A DNA stretch of 64,000 nucleotides from Gigaspora rosea (lineage: Eukaryota > Glomeromycota > Glomeromycetes > Diversisporales > Gigasporaceae). The position numbers and the translations under genes were made by a program. Each line of letters opens with the position of its first letter. Position 1 is the first letter of the stretch. This document shows positions 9,725 to 23,066 of the stretch, piece after piece. Where the stretch lies: assembly GCA_003550325.1 (NCBI GenBank), contig QKWP01000043.1, forward strand, positions 154,919-218,918, written 5' to 3'. The notes below the pieces were generated by a model. That model had not been told where the DNA came from. It was given only the letters and a program-made list of their open reading frames with translations, and ran no database searches.

Positions 9725-11232
9725 TTAGGACTTTTTACTAATCAGGAATATTACATATACATCCACTGAAAATGTGAATAAAATCCAGCATTATAAATGT
9801 ATAATTTGTTTTTCATATGATTCTTGTCTATGATAACATGTTCTATCTTAATTAAAACCACTTGACATAGCTAAATCATATCCTCCACCAAATAATTGGC
9901 CATATCTTGAATGCAAATGCTGGTCGTATTACACGACTTAAAATAGAATTTTTAATGGCACCATTTTCAATGAAAAAATAACTCTATCATTGCAATTTCT
10001 ATTGCTATGATTATTAAGATTAACTGGTTTATCACAAGAATTTCATCAGTATCTTTACCTTCATAACTACAACAAGTTGCGTTTACTTATCACATAAATT
10101 CGAAAATGAATCTTTGGTAAAACCTTCTCTAGTTCCCACGAAGAAGTAATTTAAAAAAATTAATATGGATTATTTGTTAAGGAACATGCATTTTGTTTTT
10201 TATCAACCTATGAAGCAATTTCTTCGGCATATGATTCATTGATAACTGTCGAAATGGTTCTTATTTCTAGTTGGTAATGTTGGTATTAAAATTTTACGAG
10301 ATGGGTGTATCGTTGATGATACTTGTCGATTTGGTGACATAAACTTTATTGTTATATCATTCCAAAGATCTTTTTTTAGGATTTGTTGCATTATCAATAA
10401 TATCATTACCAAATATATGAAAATAGCGGATATGAGGTAAACAATTTTGTAAAGTGATCTTTAAAGCTAAAAAAATTCTCGAGGGACCAGTTTTTAGGAT
10501 CGGATGGTAAGTTAGGGTTTTGAGCAATCTCCTATTCAATAACTTAATTCCAAATTTTTACTTCTTTTACTTGTAAATCATCTTGGCAAATGAGTGGGAC
10601 TAACTCATTTTCTTGAATAGCAATAAATTCTTCTGAATCAAAAATCATATCAGGGTACTTTATTACAACATCATTACATTATTTTTGTAATTCTTGAAGT
10701 TTGTTATTCTGGTAGCTTTTTTGATAAATACTAGTAAAATTTAAGAGAAGTCAATGAGCCTCCATTTCAATTAAATATTGTTTCAAGGTACCTTGCTAAT
10801 TCATCGAAAAAAAATTTCGCAAGCAATGAGCATAAGCTCAAAAATAAATGATGCATTATGGTTTTCATGTAAGAATATTTCTCCATAGATATACCTTTGC
10901 ATAAAATTAATTTATATTTTAGATTCCTTTTTTTTTTTTTGCAACATGATATAAATCGGAATATAAAATAACTAACTTGTTAATAATTAAAATTGTTGTA
11001 TAGAAATATTTTTTGAATCAAGTGTTTTAATGTTATTCTTGTCTTTACTAATATTTTCCAATTCATTACGAAAGTATTAAGATCTGTATCTTAAAATTGC
11101 TGAATGTGCTTGGAATATTTTAGTATTTGGCAATTAATCAACTTTAATGAATACGTCCAATCTTCTTAATCATCAAGAACTTCAAGATAATTAAGATAAT
11201 TATTTGAAAGTTCTTCAAAATTTTATTGTCAT
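9725..11232 (-). pseudogene. BTB-BACK-TLDc pseudogene, copy 2 (degenerate subfamily)
   Basis: Homology to copy 1 can be followed over the whole length, from an ATG at 11232-11230 to a terminal TAA at 9725, but with many frameshifts and stops. The longest surviving frame is 60 codons (10357-10539, including LKITLQNCLPHIRYFHI). It belongs with copies 4, 8, 10 and 12. These share the intron with a long T run (plus strand 10925-10940), the altered flank ending in GAGGCACGGG, and the same altered start of the spacer. The decay is old: indels and stops run throughout exon 2. Confidence 0.85.
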
Positions 11233-12840
11233 TTTAAATATGTGTAAAATCAAATTATGTGTCCTGAATTGGTCTACGTTGCATGTTTGACGATGTCATT
11301 GAGGCACGGGATACCTTTTTTAAAATGTCGCTGAACAAAACACTTTAGAGCCATGCTTATAGGAAGTACCCTTAAGGGTATTCTCAAGCAGCACACTCGA
11401 TGTGATTAGTTTAACTATTATAATTTGACCATTGTTGATGACCAATAGTATGGATGTAGTATAATTGAATTATCTTTTTCAATGTGATTAATTTGATTGT
11501 GCTGATGCTCAAGTATTACAAAATATTGATTGTGATTGCAATTGATACTTTTTATTATTCTTGCCTTTTTAGTGATTATTGTTTTTTACATATCGAATAA
11601 AAAAAAAAAAATGAAAACAATGGGTCAACGAAAGGAAAAATCTAACTAAAACAATTCCAAATTCTGGTTATTTTTCAGCTTTACTCGAACCTACAAAAAC
11701 GAGCCTTTTTTTGTTTTTTTATCATAATCGTTAAGTAATGAGGAAATAATTCGTTGACGTTGGATAACGATAATGAAAGCACTTGAGCAATTAATTCTTC
11801 TAAAATCAATGAAGATTTTTCGACAAATAAGTGAAACTTTATGAAAAAAAGGACGTCTAGGTCTCCAACTCTTAATGAATAGAATAATTAATAAATACCT
11901 TTGATCAGTTAAACGATCTTTAATAAAATTAATACTTTTTTCTTAAGCTTTCATCTTGTGGTTTATTCGTTGAAATAGCACATTTTTTTACTATTAAATT
12001 TTGTCACTGTCTTAAATGTGAAATTGAAAATAATGGAGTTATTTACAATATTTTATACTGTATTTTATTTTCCCTCCATATTGCATATCACTTGATCTGT
12101 CTAATGTAATTTATGCAACATTATATTTACCATCGCACGACTTAATTTAATTTTCTTCACGTTAATCAATTGGATAAAACATTTAAGTATCAAGGGATTT
12201 GAAATAAGTCAACCAATTTTACAGTTATTTACTGTCATTTATTTTAATTTGCATCAATTATGTGAAATAATCATTTATAAACTGGGATATTTTGAAATCA
12301 TTACGGCGTGTTTGTAAATTTAACTAATATTTAAACACCTTCCCGATCTATAATAAACAATGTGTTTATCCATTTCCCATTATTACAACCTATTTTTACA
12401 ATTCAGATAACTTTTATTGTTAAGAAATACAAATTTAATAATTTGTGACGACCGGAGACTAGTAGTAATATTGACGGTTTTTTATATCAATTTGTGATAA
12501 CAAGGAATTTAAAAGTTCATTTATGTTTTCAAGATATACCACCGAAAAGTAATTACTTCTTCATAAGACTTCTATTTAATTGTAAATCCATGGGATAATT
12601 TGAATTTTCTTTATCAATTACATTTTTAAATATTTTTTAAAATAATTTTAGCCAAAAAATCATTCATATATACTTTATTTGTTAAGTTATTTCTATTATA
12701 CTGTAAAAATATATCACAGAATAATAAAATATAAAGCATGAGTCAAATAATTTATTATGTAAGGTTTCTAACCATTAAATCAATACATCTTTAACCGTGG
12801 CAATTAAAAATTCAACGTAAAAATTAACTTAGTTCGTGAA
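11233..12840. repeat. intergenic block I
   Basis: No gene. A tandem-array spacer equivalent to 42740-44430 and 37290-38560, and more distantly to 5390-7230. It contains CTTAAGGGTATTCTCAAGCA (about 11370), found before block I in copies 4, 8 and 10 as well. Confidence 0.6.
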
Positions 12841-13281
12841 ATTAAAAATTTGAGGTTAGGGTCTTCCGTTAGAAGGGTCAGAGTGATGCCTAATATATGT
12901 AAATTTTCATTCCCGTCATTTTTAATTAGTCACCAAGATAGGTTTATACACTCGTTTTCTTTTATTTTCTCTTTTTACGGTTTTTATTTTGTGTTTTCTT
13001 CGCTTTGCTCACGTGTCGGGCTTATCCGGGATAATCACATTTTACGTTCTCCGATTGGCTAATTTCCCTTTTTGGATTTGCATCACTCACACAAATAAGT
13101 TAAAATTCGTGTCAGACTGTTTAGCATTATGGTGTAGGTTAAGGTTAGGGTAAAATTGCCTTCCCCACATTTTATTAATGGTCCGAGATATGTTTAGAAT
13201 GTCGTTTTTATTTTCTTGCGTTTTTTTGTTTTTTGACTTCTTCGGGCTGATCCGTGTAAACAAAATTTCGCGACTTCGTTG

Positions 13282-14654
13282 CAGGGACCAGGAAAATTTT
13301 GGTTTAGAAATTGCAAAAATTTATTTGGACGTTGGCCAATATTTGGATAAAATTCGGATAAAGTCTTCGAATATTTGGAATTATTTGGATTATTTTTCAT
13401 CAAAAAAGCTCTGTCGACCAATGTTACAATCGTGGGAGAGACTTGGCTAACGTGAGGTCGAATTAGCTCAGGGTTTAAGCATAAACAAAGTTTATTATGT
13501 GAGAAAAATACGAAGGAAGGTATTATTATTTGATATATATATCTAGATTAAACGAACAATGGTATATGCGTAGCAATATTTAAGGATGATCGATCTAAAT
13601 TGATATTATTAACAAACAATAAGGATTCGGGGTCACACTAACTAGATTTAGCAATCACGGGTTTAATGAAATAAACTTATATTTTATTATTTATTAATAA
13701 TTGTTTAAGGCAAATGACAAGAATGATATAAGTATGTACTAGGATAAAAACGGGAAGGAATGTTTCTTCTTTATTAATTTCAACGGTTGTATTTATAACT
13801 TTTAAAATCTATGAGTTCGAAACCAAACATCTTAGGTCTCGGGTCAACATCAATGGTTTTAGACCACTCTGGCTGGTTTCGGACCACTCTGGTTGGTTTC
13901 AAACCACTACGGTGGGTTCGAGACCAAAATTGATGGTTTGAAACTTTCAAATCTACTAAACCTTTTACTCAAAAAGGAAAAACCATACAATTATTCGAAC
14001 ATACACTAACTATTACAAGAAAAATTAAAATGACAATGAGAATTTGCTCGAATTTTCCGTAACACTAATCAAAAACATGATTTCATGTAACTATAACTAG
14101 CAAAAGATTTTCCAATTCTGAAATTTCAATCCATGCTTAGATAATTTTTAGTAGGAATTTTTTTTTTTGTTCGTGTGTTAAAAAAAAATACTATACTGTG
14201 TAAATTAACTCTTGTAATTTGCGAGAAAGCTGGCAAAATTATAAGTGTAAACTTGATGTGCATAGTATTTCGATCTTAAATCCGAAATCTGGGTTGATCC
14301 TTCAATCCAGACAAATTCAGATATCCAGGCTAGAGATTTTTATTAGGATTGGTCAAAGAATTTAAATTATGGACTAAAGAGATATACCCAAAGTAAGCTT
14401 TATACATAATCTGATGCGGATTCAATCCGGATTTATCCGGATGGCTGTCAAAATTAGGATCGAAACACTAGATGGACTATCCGAGATATGTAGCACATTT
14501 TTATTGTCTGTATTTTTGTTGGTCAGAGATCACATGTATATTGGAAAGTCGGTAAAAAATTTGGAAAAATTTAGCCAAAATGCAAAATTTGGAAAAATAT
14601 CAAAATTTGGCCAAAAATTTGGAAAATTTATTTCCAAAATTTTCCGGGTCCCTG
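13282..14654. mobile_element. non-autonomous hAT element (CAGGGACC termini), 1.37 kb
   Basis: Begins CAGGGACCAGGAAAATTTTG and ends with the complement CAAAATTTTCCGGGTCCCTG. The target duplication is 8 bp with one mismatch (CTTCGTTG at 13274-13281, CTCCGTTG at 14655-14662). The paralogous blocks at about 25860 and 44900 show the uninterrupted target CTCCGTT. No transposase. The interior has a repeat of about 22 bp around 13850-13930 (TGGTTTCGGACCACTCTGG type) and ATTTGGAAAA-type subterminal repeats. Confidence 0.85.
13845..13935. repeat. tandem repeat of about 22 bp inside the CAGGGACC element
   Basis: Four to five imperfect units around GGTTTCGGACCACTCTGGTT. Probably internal transposon structure. 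Confidence 0.55.
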
Positions 14655-15059
14655 CTCCGTTGGTTGATTCACAATCGCGCTTTTTATGATTTTTCATAAA
14701 AAATCACTAATAACTCTAAAGTTTGTCTATGAAATCGTCTACTGCGCATTAACAAAAAAAATTCCTTGCAAAATTTTGGTATCAATAGCACTCTAACCCA
14801 GCGTCTAACACAAACCCTAACCACTCGATTTATTACTTTAATTCTTTCGCTTTATTCGATTGTTTTGTTTTTCACGTTACACCTGATCTCAAAATTTGAT
14901 TGGCTTGTGCCACAAAAAGTCACATGACTGGAAATTTTTGTGGGTGAGCTACTATCTTTAGACGACCCTTTTGACCCCTTTTTTGGTGTTGTTTTGATTA
15001 GTGCAGCACAATTACGTAATTTTTCCTAATTTATCGAAAATCATGTGATAATGTAAACA

Positions 15060-15375
15060 ATAGACGTTTCAAAAAAAATATATCTAAGGAGCTCTTTTTG
15101 CTTTACTCAACTCTACACTTTTCACTCACACACATTTTACACCTTTATACTTGCTGATATGCTGTTGCTAAAAGATAAGTAACGATCTCCCGTTAATATA
15201 TTAACACACAGCTTCTGAGCGTTCCTGGATCCATGCGGTAGTAAGCACAGCCGGAACATGTGATTCGTCTGGGGGAGGCTGTTTGAAGACCGTTGGGATG
15301 GTTTTCAGAGTATAGTCTCTCACTACCAAGTGCTGACAGTAGGCGTCTTGTTGAGGCACCCAAGGGTCTCTTCGA
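15060..15375 (+). other. GC-richer conserved core of block C, copy 1 (possible transcript or LTR-like segment)
   Basis: About 300 bp that is much better conserved among its three copies than the surrounding spacer. It includes ACGATCTCCCGTTAAT, TTCCTGGATCCATGCGGTAG and AAGTGCTGACAGTAGGCGTC. A TATATAAGG box precedes a pyrimidine-rich CTTACTCAACTCTACACTT in the other two copies; here it is altered (TATATCTAAGG). No protein frame is conserved on either strand. Candidates are a non-coding RNA gene, the promoter/R region of an LTR, or a captured UTR. Confidence 0.4.
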
Positions 15376-15837
15376 TTACTTACAAATTCTAAACTTTTAT
15401 TAGGTCAAAATTCGGTTCCGTTCAGAGTTTGGTTCGGCTTTATTTTTTTTTATAAGTCAAACTTAATTTTCACTTATAAAAAAAAATAAACCATCCAAGC
15501 TCGTCGATTTATTCGGTGCAAACTAAAGAAATTTAATCTTTTAAAATATAGATAGACTTTGCATTATTTTGTATTGTTATATTTTGTATTATATATTTTA
15601 TAATTTTAAATCATCGTTATTTCGCATAAATAAACTTAATATTATACTTTTATATAAAAAAATTGTTCAAATATATTGCAATGATTAAAAAAAAAAAAAT
15701 TGGTCAAGAAATTTAGTTGATTTTTTAAAGAATTTACCTTTACGGGACGTAGTAAATTATAACCAATTTTTGAAAAACTAACCAACACGGGGCAACTGTG
15801 AATTTCTCACTATTTTGTCTTCTATTATGACATACTT

Positions 15838-17325
15838 GTGCTCTTTATCAATTTTACTATGTTTACACGCTTGTCACTATGTGTTCACGTGGTCTTACTC
15901 ACGTGACGAAATACAAAATGAAAGCTGAAGAATTTAATTATATCTATTTAAAAAGCGTGCAATCAATTGCCACTACAATCATTTATTCGGTAGGCCTGCT
16001 TTTTTGTCAAAAAATTTATGCATTATATTTAATATTTGTTTTTTTTTTGATGAAGGAAAAATAATATATAATGCAATGAATTTGAACCATAGTATACATG
16101 TGTTTTATAAAATCTTGAATTCGTTTGTACTTTACTCTTATTATTAAATATCAGTCAACCGGCTAGTTACATTTCGGATACTTTGAAGTCATCATTAATA
16201 GGTAACGTATAAGCGAGAAATGACGTTAGTAGGAATATTTCGAAACTCGGATTCTTCAAAATTAGCTTACATAGCCTTGAATATGCGTTCATGATCGTTC
16301 CGAATTAACGCGCAAACTAATATATATAACTTGTAATTTATCGTTGCGACCAATGATATCAGTCAATCCTTCATAACTGTATCCGTATAATTGCACTTTT
16401 CCTCTATATCATTTGATCATAATATAATTATATTGACCATCACATAATTTCCTTAATCCCATTTTGTTCGCCTAATTCAGTGGATAAAAAAGACAAGTCA
16501 AACAAGTTTATCATTTTATTTACAGTAGTTTGCATTAGTATGTGAGAAAATCAAATTTAGAAATAAGAAAACCATTAATTTATCAGCACCACCCAGATTA
16601 TAAATAAATATCATTACGTAAACAACTTGATTTTCTAATTATTAAAACTAGGTGAAATTTCATATTATGATTAACGATGCAAAAACAGCTCATCGGCTCT
16701 ATTGATTAATCGGTTTTTATTATACTAAATATACAAGTCGATCGAGCTGTCTTGCATCACTAATTCTGGTTCAATGCTTAAAAAGCCCCGAAACTTGATA
16801 GCTTTAAAAATCATAATACAGTAATTTTTGTGAGCTGCCTTTCGGGAAATTGAGGGGTTGCAGAATTAAGGTGCATGATTCGGATTTTGATAGAAATAGA
16901 TGCCTTATTTACTTTCAAATAAGCGACGTTTTAAGTTTATTTCATTTTCCGTAATTCGAATTAATAATTTTGATGAGGGTCTCCAAACACTCCCATTTCA
17001 TTTTCGATTTTTAATACTTCCACTTATTTCTGAAATACGTTAACTCCTCATTATTTGAATTCATACTGGTACCAAAATTGATTAATTAAAATTTATGATT
17101 GAAAATAACAGTTCAGTTAAATATATTAGGTCTGCGCATTTATAATACAAATTTCGCAAAATAATATAAATTAAAAGAAGACAGACATCACAACTAAATG
17201 TAATAATTTTAAAATAGCAAATTTATTATTTGTATGATATTAAAGAAAACAATGTTAACAGAGTCGATTATTACTCACAATATTGATATAGCAATTTATT
17301 CGGTGAATTAATTAGCATAAAACTC
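15838..17325. repeat. intergenic block D
   Basis: Shared with 38560-39240 (partial), 45830-47310 and 56720-58710. Landmarks are GGATACTTTGAAGTCATCA (16178), GAGGGGTTGCAGAATTAAGG (16852) and the small hAT MITE at 16672-16762. No gene; the 61-codon plus frame at 15879-16064 is lost in the other copies. Confidence 0.6.
16672..16762. mobile_element. hAT MITE (TAGNGATGCAAAA), block D copy 1
   Basis: A 91-bp snap-back element with ends TAACGATGCAAAAACAGCTC and GAGCTGTCTTGCATCACTA. The right target duplication is ATTCTGGT and the left has decayed to ATTATGAT. The empty site CATATTCTGGTCC survives at about 30613. Orthologous copies lie at 38603, 46631 and 57386. Confidence 0.8.
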
Positions 17326-18852
17326 TTAGGTTTTTTTACTAATCTGGAATATTTCATATTCTTCTACTGAAAAAAATGACTTATACATTTCAAATGTAGA
17401 TGCATTTCTAATTTGTTTTCCATACGAGTTTGGTTTATGCCAACATTTTCTATCTTGATTAAAATCATTCGACATAGCTAAATCAAAGCCACCACCAAAT
17501 ACTGGGCCATAACCACCATTACAACAATAAATTGCATATTCTGGTCGTGTTACACGACTTAAAATAGAATTTTGAATAGTCCCATTTTTCAATGAAAAAA
17601 TAAAAAAGTTATCATTGCAATTTATATACCTATTGATTGATTTATCCCAACCGATAGGATTATAACCACCAAGAATTTCATCAGTACCTTTAACCTTCAT
17701 AACTACAACAAGTTGTGTTTGCTTATCACATAAATTCAAAAATGAGTCTGAATTAAAACCATCTCTAGTTCCACGAAGAAGTAATTTAAATTAATATGGA
17801 TTATTTGTTAAGGAATATGTATTTTCTTTTTTATCAACCCATGAAGCAATTTCTGCTGCATGTGCTTCATTGATAACTGTTGAAAATGGTTCTGTATTTC
17901 TAACAGGTAATGTTGGTCTTAAAATTTTACGAGGTGGGAGAATTATTGATGATACTTGTCGATTTGGTGACATAAACTTTATTGTTATATCATCCCAAAG
18001 ATCTTTCTCTAAGATTTGTTGGTATGGTCGTACATTATCGATAATCTCATCACCAAGTATATGAAAATAACGAATATGAGGCAAACAATTTTGTAAAGTA
18101 GTCTTTAATGTTAGAAAATTCTCATGGGACCAGTTTTTAGAATCGGATGGTAGACCAGGATTTTGAGCAATACCCCATTCAATAACACGGTTCCAAATTT
18201 TTACTTCTTCCATTTGTAAATCATCTCAACTAATAAGTGAGACTAATGCATTTTCTTGAATCGTTATAAAGTCTTCAGAATCAAAAATCTTAACCGGATA
18301 CTTTACCACAATATCATTGCATCAATTTTGTAATTCTTGAAGTTTGTTATTCTCGAAACTTTTTTGATAAGTGCGAGTAAAATTTAAACGAAGCCAATGA
18401 GCTTCCTTCTCAATTAAATGAATTTCAAGGTACTTTGCTAATTCATCGAAAAGAAATTCGTAAGCAATGAGCATAAGCTCAAAAATAGATGATGCATTAT
18501 GGTTTTCAAGTAAGAATATTCCTCCATAGATATATCTTTGTATAAAATTAATTTATATTTTAGATTTCGTATTGTAACATGATATAAATGGCTATATAAA
18601 ATAACTTACTTGATAATAATTTCAAATTGTTGTATAGAAACATTTTTTAAATCAATTGTTATTCTTGTCTTTACTAATATTTGCCAATTCATTACGAAAG
18701 TATAAAGATCTATATCTTAAAATTGCTGAATGTGCTTGGAATATTTTAGTATTTGGTGATTCACCAACTTTAATGATTATGTTAAAATCTTCTTTGTCAT
18801 CAAGAAGTCCAAGATAATTATCAGAAAGTTTTTCAAGGAATTTTACTGTCAT
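17326..18852 (-). pseudogene. BTB-BACK-TLDc pseudogene, copy 3 (recent)
   Basis: Near full length and close to the intact copies, but with several lesions. An 8-bp deletion in exon 1 near 18655 breaks the frame (...SKDKNNN then stop). An Arg codon of the conserved SLISRDDL motif is TGA (18228-18226). A Glu codon of NNPYEF is TAA (17793-17791). Surviving frames are 17326-17739 (TLDc C-terminus) and 17791-18213 (BACK to TLDc start). The upstream box is intact at 18943-18960. The lesions are few, so loss of function is recent relative to copies 2 and 4. Confidence 0.9.
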
Positions 18853-18942
18853 CTTAAATGTGTGTAAAAATTTATTCGTTATTTGATTAACATCAAATCT
18901 AAATAGCGCCCAAATTTCCTGAATTGGTCGACATTGCATGTA

Positions 18943-18961
18943 ACGTTTGACGGTGTAACGA
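18943..18961 (-). promoter_or_regulatory. conserved upstream box, copy 3
   Basis: ACGTTTGACGGTGTAACG, about 91 bp upstream of the ATG of a pseudogene. Its persistence upstream of a dead gene favours duplication rather than selection as the reason for this copy's conservation. Confidence 0.45.
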
Positions 18962-20023
18962 ATCAAAAAACCCGTGCCACGAACCTTATTTACCGTTTCG
19001 AAATGTGAATCTAAAAATAATTATTACATTTAACTTTCCAGAAATTACATCTGTTTTAGGATCAAATTTCGAGGATAACATAACTGATTATCCTTAGGAC
19101 TAAACCGATGAGATCTCTGAAAATAATCTTCTAGTTTGTTCCAGAATATATGGTAATAGCTGTCAATAGTTTGCTGCACAAAGTAACTTTAATTATTACG
19201 AATTTGCTCAACTAAATTTTTTTTGAAATTTTTATAATCTTCGGGTCTTAAGATTACGAATCTTATATGTTATCGTTTCAAAACAAAAATTTTACATATA
19301 AAATTTTTTACATGAGAGAATACGAGTTTTTAAATGAATAATCAAAATAACAAAAGTAAATAGAAATAAAAAAAAAACTAATTCATCAGCACCATCCAAA
19401 TTATTAATTAATGTGGCAGCTTATGCTGAGATCCAGAATCTCTATTTAAATCTATAATATCCACATATACTTATTTATTAATCACCCTAACCTAAATCCT
19501 AACCAAACTATAAAAAAAAACACCCAAAAAAGCCCTCTAAAATTTTTAAAATGACTTAAATTCTCAGCATAAGCCAATCTCAGCATAAGCTGTCACAATA
19601 AATATCGTCACGTAATGCAACATGATTTATTTGTGTGATCATTTTCTAGTTCAATACATAAAAGTCCCGTAACTTCATAGCGATAGCCTTAAAAATCTTA
19701 AAATAAAATCTTAAAATTATTGTGCCAACATATCGGTCTTGTAAACTACCTTTCAGGAAACAACTGAGCTTATTTGAATTCCATATCAAGGTCGACTAAT
19801 TAAAATTAATGATGGAAAAAAAAATTTCGATTAAAGAGATTACATTAGTATAGTTATAACCCTAATTTCACAAAAATTAAGAATAATTTAAAAAGAAACA
19901 AACATTATGACTAAACGATTAATTTTATTCGAGATAAAAATTGCCGAATTATTATTAATCTGGTGTCACATTTTAGACTATAATAATATATTATTATTCA
20001 AAATATGAATTGGAATAGAATTT
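18962..20023. repeat. intergenic block E with a MITE insertion
   Basis: No gene. Matches 8880-9724 and its relatives. Interrupted by the 5-bp-TSD MITE at 19412-19597. Confidence 0.6.
19412..19597. mobile_element. MITE, 5-bp-TSD family, member 2
   Basis: Ends TGTGGCAGCTTATGCTGAGA and its complement. The right duplication is ATAAA (19598-19602); the left is ATTAA (19407-19411, one change). The uninterrupted site ATTATTAATAAATATCGTCA exists in the paralogous block at about 41127, confirming the boundaries. The interior contains CCCTAACCTAAATCC. Confidence 0.85.
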
Positions 20024-21335
20024 TTAGGACTTTGAATATTTCATATTCATCCACTAAAATGTGAATAAAATCTATCACTATAAATGTATAATTTGATTCA
20101 TGTCTATGACTATCTTGATTAAAACCATTTGACATATCCCCCATCAACTAATTGGCTATATCTTGAATGCAAATGCTTGTCGTATTACACGACTTAAAAT
20201 AGAATTTTTAATGGCGCCATTTTTCAATGAAAGAATAACTCTATCATTACAATTTCTATTACTAAGATTATTAAGATTAACTTATTATCTCAACCGATAG
20301 AATTATAACCATCAAGAATTTCATCAGTAATTTTAACCTTCATAACTACAAGAAGTGTTTGTTTATCATATAATTTCAAAAGTAAACCCATCTCTAGTTC
20401 CACGAAGTAATTTAAATTTATATGGATTATTTGTCAAAGAATATGTATTTTCTTTTTTATCAACCCATGAAGCAAATGCTTCGGCATGTGCTTCATCAAT
20501 AACTGTCGAAAATAGTTCTTATTTCTAGTTGGTAATGTGGTGTTAAAATTTTACGAGATGGGATGATACTTGTCGATTTGGTGACATAAACTTTATTGTT
20601 ATATCATTCCAAAGACCTTTTTTAGGATTTGTTGTATTATCGATAATATCATTACCAGATATATGAAAATAGCGGATATGAGGTAAATAATTTTGTAAAG
20701 TGGTCTTTAAAGCTAAAACAACTCTCATTGGATCAGTTTTTAGGATCAGATGGTAGGTCAGGATTTTGAGCAATCCCTTATTCAATAATATGATTCCAAA
20801 ATTTTTACTTCTTTCACTTGTAAATCATCTTGGTAAATAAGTAAGACTAACTCATTTTCTTGAATAGTGATAAATTCTTCTGAATCAAAAATCATATCAG
20901 GATACTCTACTACAACATCATTGCATGAGCCTCCGTTTCAATTAAATATTGTTTCAAGGTACTTTGCTAATTCATCGAAAAAAAAATTTCGCAAGCAATG
21001 AGCATAAGCACAAAAATAAATGATACATTATGGCTTTCATGTAAGAATATTCCTCCATAGTATATACGTCTGCATAAGATTAATTTATATTTTAGATTCC
21101 TTTTTTTTTTTTTTTTGCAACATGATATATATCGGAATATAAAATAACTACTTGTTAAATGATTTCAAATTGTTGTATAGAAATATTTTTTAAATCCAAG
21201 TGTTTTAATGTTATTCTTGCCTTCACTAATATTTTGCAAATTCATTACGAATGTATGAATATGTGTATCTTAAAATTGCAAAATGAGCTTGCAATATTTT
21301 AGTATTTGGTGGTTAAATCTTTGTATTTTAAATGT
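20024..21335 (-). pseudogene. BTB-BACK-TLDc pseudogene, copy 4 (degenerate, N-terminus lost)
   Basis: Same degenerate subfamily as copy 2. Exon 1 is truncated: homology stops near 21312, and the region encoding the first 30 or so residues and the ATG is deleted. There is a deletion in the BACK part (around 20925, where the sequence jumps from ACATCATTGCATGA to GCCTCCG) plus many frameshifts. The longest frame is 80 codons at 20543-20785. Intron remnants with a long T run are visible near 21100. Confidence 0.85.
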
Positions 21336-23066
21336 GTGTAAGATCAAATTATGCATCGTTTGATTAACTTCAATCTAAATAATGACCAAAATTTCCTGAA
21401 TTGGTCTACATTGCATGTTTGACGTTATTGAGGCACGGGATGTCCTTTTTTAAAATATCGTTGAACAAAACGCTTTAGAGTCATGTTTATAGGAAGTGCC
21501 CTTAAGGGTATTCTCAAGCAGCACACTCGATGTGATTAGCTAGTGATTAAGACAGTGTTTAACAATAATAATTAGACCATTGTTGATGACCAATAGCATG
21601 ATGATAGTGTAATTGAATTATCTTTCTCAATGTGATTAATTTATGATTGTGTTGATGCTCAAGTATTATAAAATATTGATTGTGTTTGCAATCGATACTT
21701 GAGCAACTTCTTTATTATTATTATTGCCTTTTTGTTTTTACATATCGAATAAAAAAAAATGAAAACGATGGGTAAAAATTCATCTACAAAAATTCCAAAT
21801 TCTGGCTCTTTTCCAGCATTTACTCGAACCAACAAAATACAAAAATGAGACTTTTTTTATTTTGCCGTAGATTTTATAATAATTCTAAAATCAATGAAGA
21901 TTTTCGACAAATAAAAACTTTATAAAAAATGACGTCTAGGCCTCCAACTCTTATTGAATACAGTAGAATAATTAATACATTTGATCAACTTTAATAAAAT
22001 TAATAAATTTTTCTTAAACTTTCATCTTGTGGTTTATTCATTGAAATTGAAAATAATGAGTTATTTACAATCGACTAGTCTGCATAAATTTCTGCATAAA
22101 TTTTATACCGAAATTTTTTTTAATCGCATATTATGCTGTCACAACTTAAAAAAAGGAATTATAATCATTTTTATAAATACTTTTTGAATCTAGACCTGCG
22201 CAACAGATAACATTAAATAAACGCGATTTTGAAAATAATATCATGTACTGTATTTAACTTTCCCTCTATATTGCATATCAATTGATCTGTCTAATGTAAT
22301 TTATGCAACATTATCTTCACCATCGCACGACTTCATTAACTTAATTTATTCACGCTAATCAATTGATAAAACATTTAAGTATCAAAGTATTTGAAATATT
22401 TGAAATAAGTCAAACAATTTTACAGTAATTTATTTTAATTTACATTAATTATGTGAAATAATCATTTATAAACTAGGATATTTTGAAATTACAGTATTAC
22501 GGTGTGTTTGTAAACTTAACTAAGATTTAAACCCCACAAAAAATTTCTTTGCCTTACGATCTTTAATAAACAATACGTTTATCCATTTTCCCATTATCAC
22601 AACCTATTTTAAATTTCTTTACAATTCAGATAATCTTTATTGTTAAGAACATACAAATTTAATAATTTGTGATGACCAGAGACTAGTAATAACATTTGAC
22701 GGTTTTTATGTCAATTTTGTGATAACAAGGAAATTAAAAGTTTATTTATGGTTTCAAGATATTCCACCGAAAAGTAATTACCTATTCCTAAGATTTTTAT
22801 TTAATTGTAAATCCATGTGATAATTTGAATTTTCTTTATCAATTTCATTTTAGAATAATTTTAGCCAAAAACCATTCATATATATTTTATTTATTAAGTC
22901 ATTTCTATTAGACTTTAAAATATATCACAGAATAATAAAATATAAAGCATGAAGTTAAATAATTTATTAAGTGAGGTCAATTAAATAGTACACAATTAAT
23001 GGTCAAAAGTTTCATATTTACAAATGCGTAGTACTGCAAATTCAATAAAAGTTGATTTCTAACTAT
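21336..23066. repeat. intergenic block I
   Basis: No gene. Equivalent to 11330-12830 and 26800-28440. The spacer is cut at 23066 by the solo LTR, and its last part (TTAAATTATACATCTTTAACCGTGG) resumes at 23785. Confidence 0.6.

Larger units (their letters stand above)
12841..15837. repeat. intergenic block C, interrupted by a 1.37-kb hAT element
   Basis: Matches 25570-26710 and 44430-45830. It contains two related modules of about 300 bp in direct orientation (phrases GATAGGTTTA and CGGGCTGATCCG), CCCTAA-rich remnants at 14700-14930, and a well-conserved core at 15060-15375. The minus and plus frames at 12850-13450 lie in repeated DNA, are not conserved among the three blocks and are not genes. 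Confidence 0.55.
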
